Source: Bigelowiella natans CCMP2755
Lineage: Eukaryota; Cercozoa; Chlorarachniophyceae
Reading direction: 5' to 3'
Length of the DNA: 64,000 nt
Assembly: GCA_000320545.1 (NCBI GenBank)
Contig: ADNK01001740.1
Coordinates: forward strand, 1 to 64,000
Made by a program: the position numbers and the translations under genes. Positions 59,156 through 64,000 of the stretch are shown here, piece after piece. Every line of letters starts with the position of its first letter. The first letter of the stretch is position 1. The notes below the pieces were generated by a model. It was not told where the DNA came from. It saw nothing but the letters and a program-made list of their open reading frames with translations, and ran no database searches.

Positions 59156-60657
59156 TCATTTAAAAGGAACATCTACTACATCGCATGTGTTTGAATTCGC
59201 ATTCCATGCCCTGAAATCTTGCTCCATATGATGCAGTACATCGAGGATGGAAAACCTGCGTATTGCAAACAAGTAGCAAGCAGCATAATTTACAATTCAT
59301 GGGTACTTCCCACGTGTAACATAGCAGAATGCTTCAACAGGACCTCATAGTTCATGCAAAAAGGCTATATGAGAATTTAAAGTAACAGATCCTGTTAAAG
59401 CCGTTTACCACCTTTGATTGGGGTCCAGACGTAACATCCCCTTGACAAGGCTCTTCGTCCTGTTTCCGAACCTCGTTAACGCATCGGGGACATTATACGG
59501 CAACACATCCTTATCCTGTAATGGTCGAAGTGAATATAAGATATTATTATAGCGTTATCGGAAAATATGCTACGGTAAATAAACAACAGCGACCAGAAGG
59601 TGGGAGTCCATAACATCCGAAGGTTTCATTCCTTGATAGGGAGGAGTGCGTATTAGCAACTCCACTACTACTATCCCAAACGACCAAACATCGCTCTTGA
59701 GAACAGGTCGACCCTTAGTATGCTCGGGAGATTTGTATATTGTTGTTCCTGTACATATATGCTTCATCAGAAGACGGAGCTAAATTATGGGAATAGTGCC
59801 CACCATTAGAGTTGTCTTTTAGCTCCAACGATGATTCGTAGGCAGAAAAACCTGTAGCGGGAGAAGAACAGGACATGTATTACAAATCTGATAACCAATG
59901 AAGCATAAATTTCTTTAGCAGATTCTTCCCGCTCCAATCCAAAAAGTTGTGAATATTTCGTACATGAAAGAAGAGAGATAAGCTTAGGTACTACCAAAAT
60001 CAGATAGGTAAGCGTGTTCTCCTTTCAAGAGAATGTTTCCAGGCTTGACGTCCCTTCATAGATTAAACAACCGAATAGTACTTTTGTTGAAATTCACCAT
60101 AGCCGTACATATTTAGAGAACGCACGTACATATGAATCAGCTTGTTTGAGTGGAGAAAACTTAACGCTGTTGCGATCTCATAAAGTAACGACTTTGATCT
60201 GGCTTTTGAAATGCTGCTACAGCTTCCTGCTTTACAGTACTTCTCTAAGGTCCGATCAAAAAGTGGCATAACTAGGCCTCGGTACTTGAATGTTCTGCGT
60301 GAATCCAGCACAGTAACAATTCTCTGGAAACGTCCATCATCTAGCATTTTCGCAATAAACAGTTCGTTCCTCCTGGTTTTTATTGAAAAATACATTGATA
60401 ATATTATTGAAAGACTTCTTTGCCAGGGAAACATTTTTGTCTTTCATTGATTCTTACCATGATTCGTAAGATGAGAGCCATTTTTCAGAAGTCTTCTCCA
60501 CTATCTTGACTGCAACTTCCCTGCCTTTGCCATGCCCCCCAGTGGAGCCGGTTGTTCTATACTGACCATAATACACTGTTCCAGAGGAACCTTCTCCTAG
60601 AACCCTGTGAAGAAATACGTCGACTTCTCCGTTGTCCATCTTATATTTAATGATCAT
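59156..60657 (-). CDS. Small serine/threonine-type protein kinase with HMD catalytic loop
   Basis: Seven exons in order, 60657-60458, 60372-60130, 60053-59995, 59851-59804, 59748-59594, 59515-59412 and 59255-59156, keep phase and give 302 residues, just a kinase domain. The glycine loop is LGEGSSGTVYYG, and VAVKIVEK gives the ATP lysine. MPLFDRTLEKYC marks the hinge. The catalytic loop reads LIHMDVKPGNILL, with HMD replacing HRD but the Asp, Lys and Asn kept. The DFG motif is intact in YLSDFGFSAYE. IYKSPEHTKGRPVLKSDVWS is the APE region (SPE here), and MLRLDPNQR ends the C-lobe. The intron between exons 4 and 5 is only 55 bases. The final exon lies at the edge of a repeat-like island. An acceptor-like CACAG just before the start allows an upstream exon. 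Confidence 0.87.
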
Positions 60658-62198
60658 TGTCTGTGAAACAAAGAATGGAGGGCTTAAAAGGAATGAAGCC
60701 AGATCTAGCTTATGTTTATTGGGTTACTTAATTGGATAAAACCCTATCTTCCACTGGCTGCTTCGCAGTCTTAGCCTTTCTTAAAGTCCCCAGACTTAGA
60801 TTCTCGATTTGCTTTAGGATTTTTTCAGTGCCAAACAGGGCTTCTGTGCCACAAAGTTTTTGTGGATCCACATTTTCTTCCTAATACCCAAGGAGGCACA
60901 ATGATGGCAGTGAAGTCTGTTGCAAATGATATTTTTTACCTCTGGCCGAATACACCCGTGAAGCCCGTGCTTTTCGTCACAGAGCGATGCCATATGGACG
61001 AGCTAATCACTTTCGTGATTAGCCAGGAAGGGAATTTGCGAACTAGATAGGATCTCCTTCAATGGCAGAATCGTGAGAGAGCCGTTGATTGGCAAGTCGC
61101 ACTTCAATTTTTTTAAAACCAATTTCCATTCGTTTGTTAAGTTCAAAGATGTTACTTCTTTCTAATAAAATGACAAAAAAGCCTTAGATAACCATTGGAT
61201 AACTGGGGAAAAGTAAGCAATTTTGCAGACTTTTCGTCGGTGTGCCTCAGAGCTTAATCTGAAATTGCAAGGATTATTTTTTGTCGGGAGTTTACTGCCT
61301 CCAAACCCCAATCAAGAATTGTAAATCTACGATCTGCTTTGGTCGTCGTTATGTCTGGAATAAAAGTGAAAATTTTAATTGCGACTTGATGATTACCCTA
61401 AAATATGGGGTGAATTCCGATCAAATAGTTTGATTGATGAGTTCCAACAGGGCTTGTAAGAATTACCTTGCTCGGGCAGATTTCGTCCTTCTTCAAGATC
61501 GTCTACATTTTACACTGCTATTACGAGAGTAGTGCGAAATACGTGAAAATTGCAGCGCGATTTGGGTTACGTTTTTTCCCCGGAAGCAGGAGTACGTGGA
61601 AGGGTCCTCCTTACGACAATAATATATTTATGTCGTTCTAATTATTTATACAGCATTTTACAATTAATCTCTTGCACTAAAAAGAGCCGCGAGGAGAAAA
61701 TTGGAGGCGATTTTAGACGGATCGATAACATTTTATGTCCCAAAAACAACATTCATCTGCGTATCTCATCTGTCAAACCAGGATCTGGGAATCGAACACC
61801 TTTCCCCCCCTTCCCGCACTTTCTCGAGCTCTCAGGCCCTGTTCTCGCAATAATTTTCGGATTGAACAGTAGGAACTAAAGAGAATAGGTGGAAGGAAGT
61901 ATGGACGGGGAGGAGGACTACAAGATTCTTAGGGTAGCAGAACTTTGTTGTTTTGTGAACCCATACCTTAGTAAACGTCAATCTTAGATTCACACACACA
62001 CGATGCAACGCATTCATCGAAAAAATATGGAAGTCCGGAAAACCTGTAGAGAATTTCATTTCGCAACGAAAAATTCTCACCGTAGTTTTGGTTTGATTCG
62101 AAAGAAATAGCTACCACCGCTTGCGAGCAACATGTTAGCCAAAAATCACATGGTCGATGTTGGATCACATGTGACTGACTAATTAGGCAAATTGGGAG
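60658..62198. other. Intergenic region between divergent kinase and SAP-protein genes
   Basis: AT-rich with no gene I can support. The 62-codon plus-strand frame at 60862-61050 has no domain, no clear splice partners and no family resemblance. Both flanking promoters should lie here. Confidence 0.45.
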
Positions 62199-62699
62199 AT
62201 GGCGCGGCGAGAGACCGCCCTGAAACGTAAGAGAAGACGTGAGGAGGAGAAGAAAGGACAGGCTAAACGACTTAAGGGTGTAGAGGGAAAGGGGACCGAG
62301 CTGGACAAAAAGTTCTTAGAGAGTTTAAAGAAACTTAAGGTCAAAGAGCTCAAGCTTATCTGTATGGGAAATCATCTTTTCAAATCTGGATCCAAACCGC
62401 AGTTGATAGAAAGAATATTCATGACAAACAAGCATGGTGGTGCTGGGCCATGTCCTAAATGCGCGCACAATCTGTTCATATTCTTCGATGAAACCACGGA
62501 TGAGCCAACAGGCCTCGAATGTCGTAATACGAGTCTTTACCGTGAAAGATGTCCTCATAAGGCTACGATTACCCCTTCAAACAAGTCCACGGTTCTAACA
62601 CACACGCTAAGAGACACGAAAGATGGCCTGTTGCAGTCTGTAGGAATTATAACACAGGAGATAGCCCCCGACTCCGATCCATCTCAACCTGACAAATAA
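62199..62699 (+). CDS. SAP-domain protein with Cys-rich putative zinc site
   Basis: A 166-residue, single-exon, probably nuclear protein. Residues 1-30 are strongly basic (KRKRRREEEKKGQAKRLKG), a likely nuclear signal. A SAP-like helix-extended loop-helix lies at about 41-75: LKKLKVKELKLICMGNHLF then SGSKPQLIERI; SAP modules bind AT-rich DNA. A possible zinc site follows with C85, C88, C108, C118 and H120 (CPKC, then ECRN, then RCPHK). The layout recalls small chromatin or DNA-repair proteins, but I cannot name an orthologue. It is one of the few intronless genes outside the viral element. Confidence 0.75.
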   Translation: MARRETALKRKRRREEEKKGQAKRLKGVEGKGTELDKKFLESLKKLKVKELKLICMGNHLFKSGSKPQLIERIFMTNKHGGAGPCPKCAHNLFIFFDETTDEPTGLECRNTSLYRERCPHKATITPSNKSTVLTHTLRDTKDGLLQSVGIITQEIAPDSDPSQPDK

Positions 62700-63184
62700 A
62701 AGCTGCCAAGATGCAAAGATTTTATATAACACTTGACATTAATTTGAGTGCCTATAGCTGTAAATCCCACAAATCAATTTTATTACTACGAAGTGCAGAC
62801 GATTATATTTTATATATCTGCAGTCTTACTCTACACCATAGCATTGCATCTCTTCCGCTCTTGGCCCTCATCAGAATTAATACGTACTCATATGATTTCT
62901 ACTTGGTATCTTGGCACCAAACCTAATCCACATTAAGATCTTACGATCTTCAATCGGGGGAAGAAATTTTGGGGAAATTACGACCTAGATGTTAGCTTCG
63001 ATCCTTATGCTGTGTTAGACTAATGTCTTATCTAGCAGTTTAAGTAATTCGTAAAGCGGACACATTATTAAATGAGTAAACATCAAGACATAATGCACAC
63101 TCTTTCATGTGCATTCAATAGCATTGCATGCGTCGAAGCCGCCAAGACAAATACACATGGACAAAAAACACAGCTATGCTCGAT

Positions 63185-63220
<36 letters not shown>

Positions 63221-64000
63221 CTAGACTTGCATATGCAATCTACAAATACAAAGAATGCTAGACTGGCTTATGTGAGTAAATTTTTAAGATATGTGCACTG
63301 GGAGACACAGTCGACATGTGCCTTTGAAAAGAGACAGGTGTAAACGACCAGACACACATCACTACGCTTGCCTCCATTAATAAACTATTTAATTATAATT
63401 TTGCTACGCTAGTACATGTGCGCATGGAAACTAGCGATTTGCACAAAATATCGAATTGGCAATTAAATTTTGAAAACAGGAGTGCGCTCTATAAGTGTGC
63501 TAGTCTAGTACGTAGTGTAGGCGCAGTTGTCAAGCGAAGGCTAATAACATGGACTAGTTACAGAAGTCTAAATGGACTCATGTTTTGTGCATGCGTTATT
63601 TAGATGTACGTATGACGAGCAATGTGTGCATTTGCTCTGATGTGCAGTTTGCATTTTGCTAGTTTATGTCCTGCATTCCTATCTAGCTATGCATTCACGT
63701 GTCGCGCGTGCAGCGCACGTGCATCACATGACGCACGTGTTCAACACACGGTGCTTGCTTGTCATGCTGCGGCAACGCTAGAACGACACGAAAGCGTCTA
63801 GAAAATGCGTGAAATTGTCGTTTATTTTTTTGCCGCTTCTCGGCACACGCGAGTAGCTAGCAAGGCTCACAAGTAATATGGGCAGCCCTCGCTAGCTAGA
63901 CTTTTTTGCATGGGCATCGATCATTGAACAATCGCGCCTTGTTCAAAATTGCAATGGACAAGGTCATGGTCTAGAGTTGTGCACTGCAAGTGCAAAATGT
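62700..64000. other. 3' region and repeat-like island to the window end
   Basis: 62700-63080 is AT-rich 3' sequence. A (CA)n array lies at 63187-63220. From 63400 onward CATGTGCG, GCACGTG and TAGCTAG words recur, as in the other islands. No gene is supportable. Confidence 0.5.
63187..63220. repeat. (CA)n microsatellite
   Basis: Uninterrupted CA dinucleotide array in non-coding DNA. Confidence 0.95.

Noticed and set aside
60862-61050. 62-codon plus-strand frame
   Set aside because: No domain, no supporting splice signals, intergenic context.
61770-61880. Possible tRNA from a GGTGTTCGATTCCC-like T-arm on the minus strand
   Set aside because: Acceptor, D and anticodon stems could not be paired convincingly.
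1-64000. CRISPR arrays, rRNA genes or bacterial operons
   Set aside because: No spaced direct repeats of CRISPR type or rRNA-like sequence; gene structure is eukaryotic outside the viral insert.

Overview
The window is nuclear DNA of a unicellular eukaryote with intron-dense genes and many dinucleotide repeats. An integrated virus-like element occupies the left edge. Several genes fit a flagellated and probably photosynthetic alga: a kinesin-2 motor, a SWEET sugar transporter, a GH16 glucanase and a membrane-anchored pseudokinase resembling thylakoid STN-type kinases. I cannot name the species, and the photosynthetic reading is inference.

Region 1 (1 to about 7.2 kb) is AT-rich with compact, intronless, closely packed genes on both strands. 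It holds the C-terminal part of a double-jelly-roll-like major capsid protein that runs off the left edge, a DUF5754-type protein, a class I ribonucleotide reductase small subunit, a DD35E retroviral-type integrase, a coiled-coil/kelch protein, several small proteins and a lysine-rich repeat protein whose zinc finger lies in another frame. This set fits an endogenous Polinton-like virus. Its right end has a 259-bp tandem repeat, six copies of CAGTCGCATA and two perfect hairpins.

Region 2 (7.2 to 20.5 kb) has a non-coding GT/CA-rich stretch, then a SWEET transporter (minus, 11 exons) divergent from a type II membrane GH16 glucanase (plus), then a kinase-fold protein that has lost its catalytic residues.

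Region 3 (20.5 to 37 kb) has a 1.6-kb non-autonomous hAT-like transposon with a perfect 8-bp target duplication, the splicing factor SPF30 (8 exons), a COG0523/CobW metallochaperone GTPase with an added Tudor-like tail, and a C2/inositol-polyphosphate 5-phosphatase/C2 gene (30 exons found, one probably lost in a poor-quality stretch at 31.48-31.92 kb).

Region 4 (37 to 64 kb) has a kinesin-2 gene (33 exons), a tyrosine-kinase-like kinase (minus), a C2H2 zinc-finger gene (minus), a small Ser/Thr-type kinase (minus) and a SAP-domain protein (plus). Between genes lie gene-poor islands rich in CTAG, CATG and GCATGC words that look repeat-derived.

Exon structures were rebuilt by hand from splice signals, preserved reading phase and protein-family motifs. 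Unless stated otherwise, every listed junction keeps frame.
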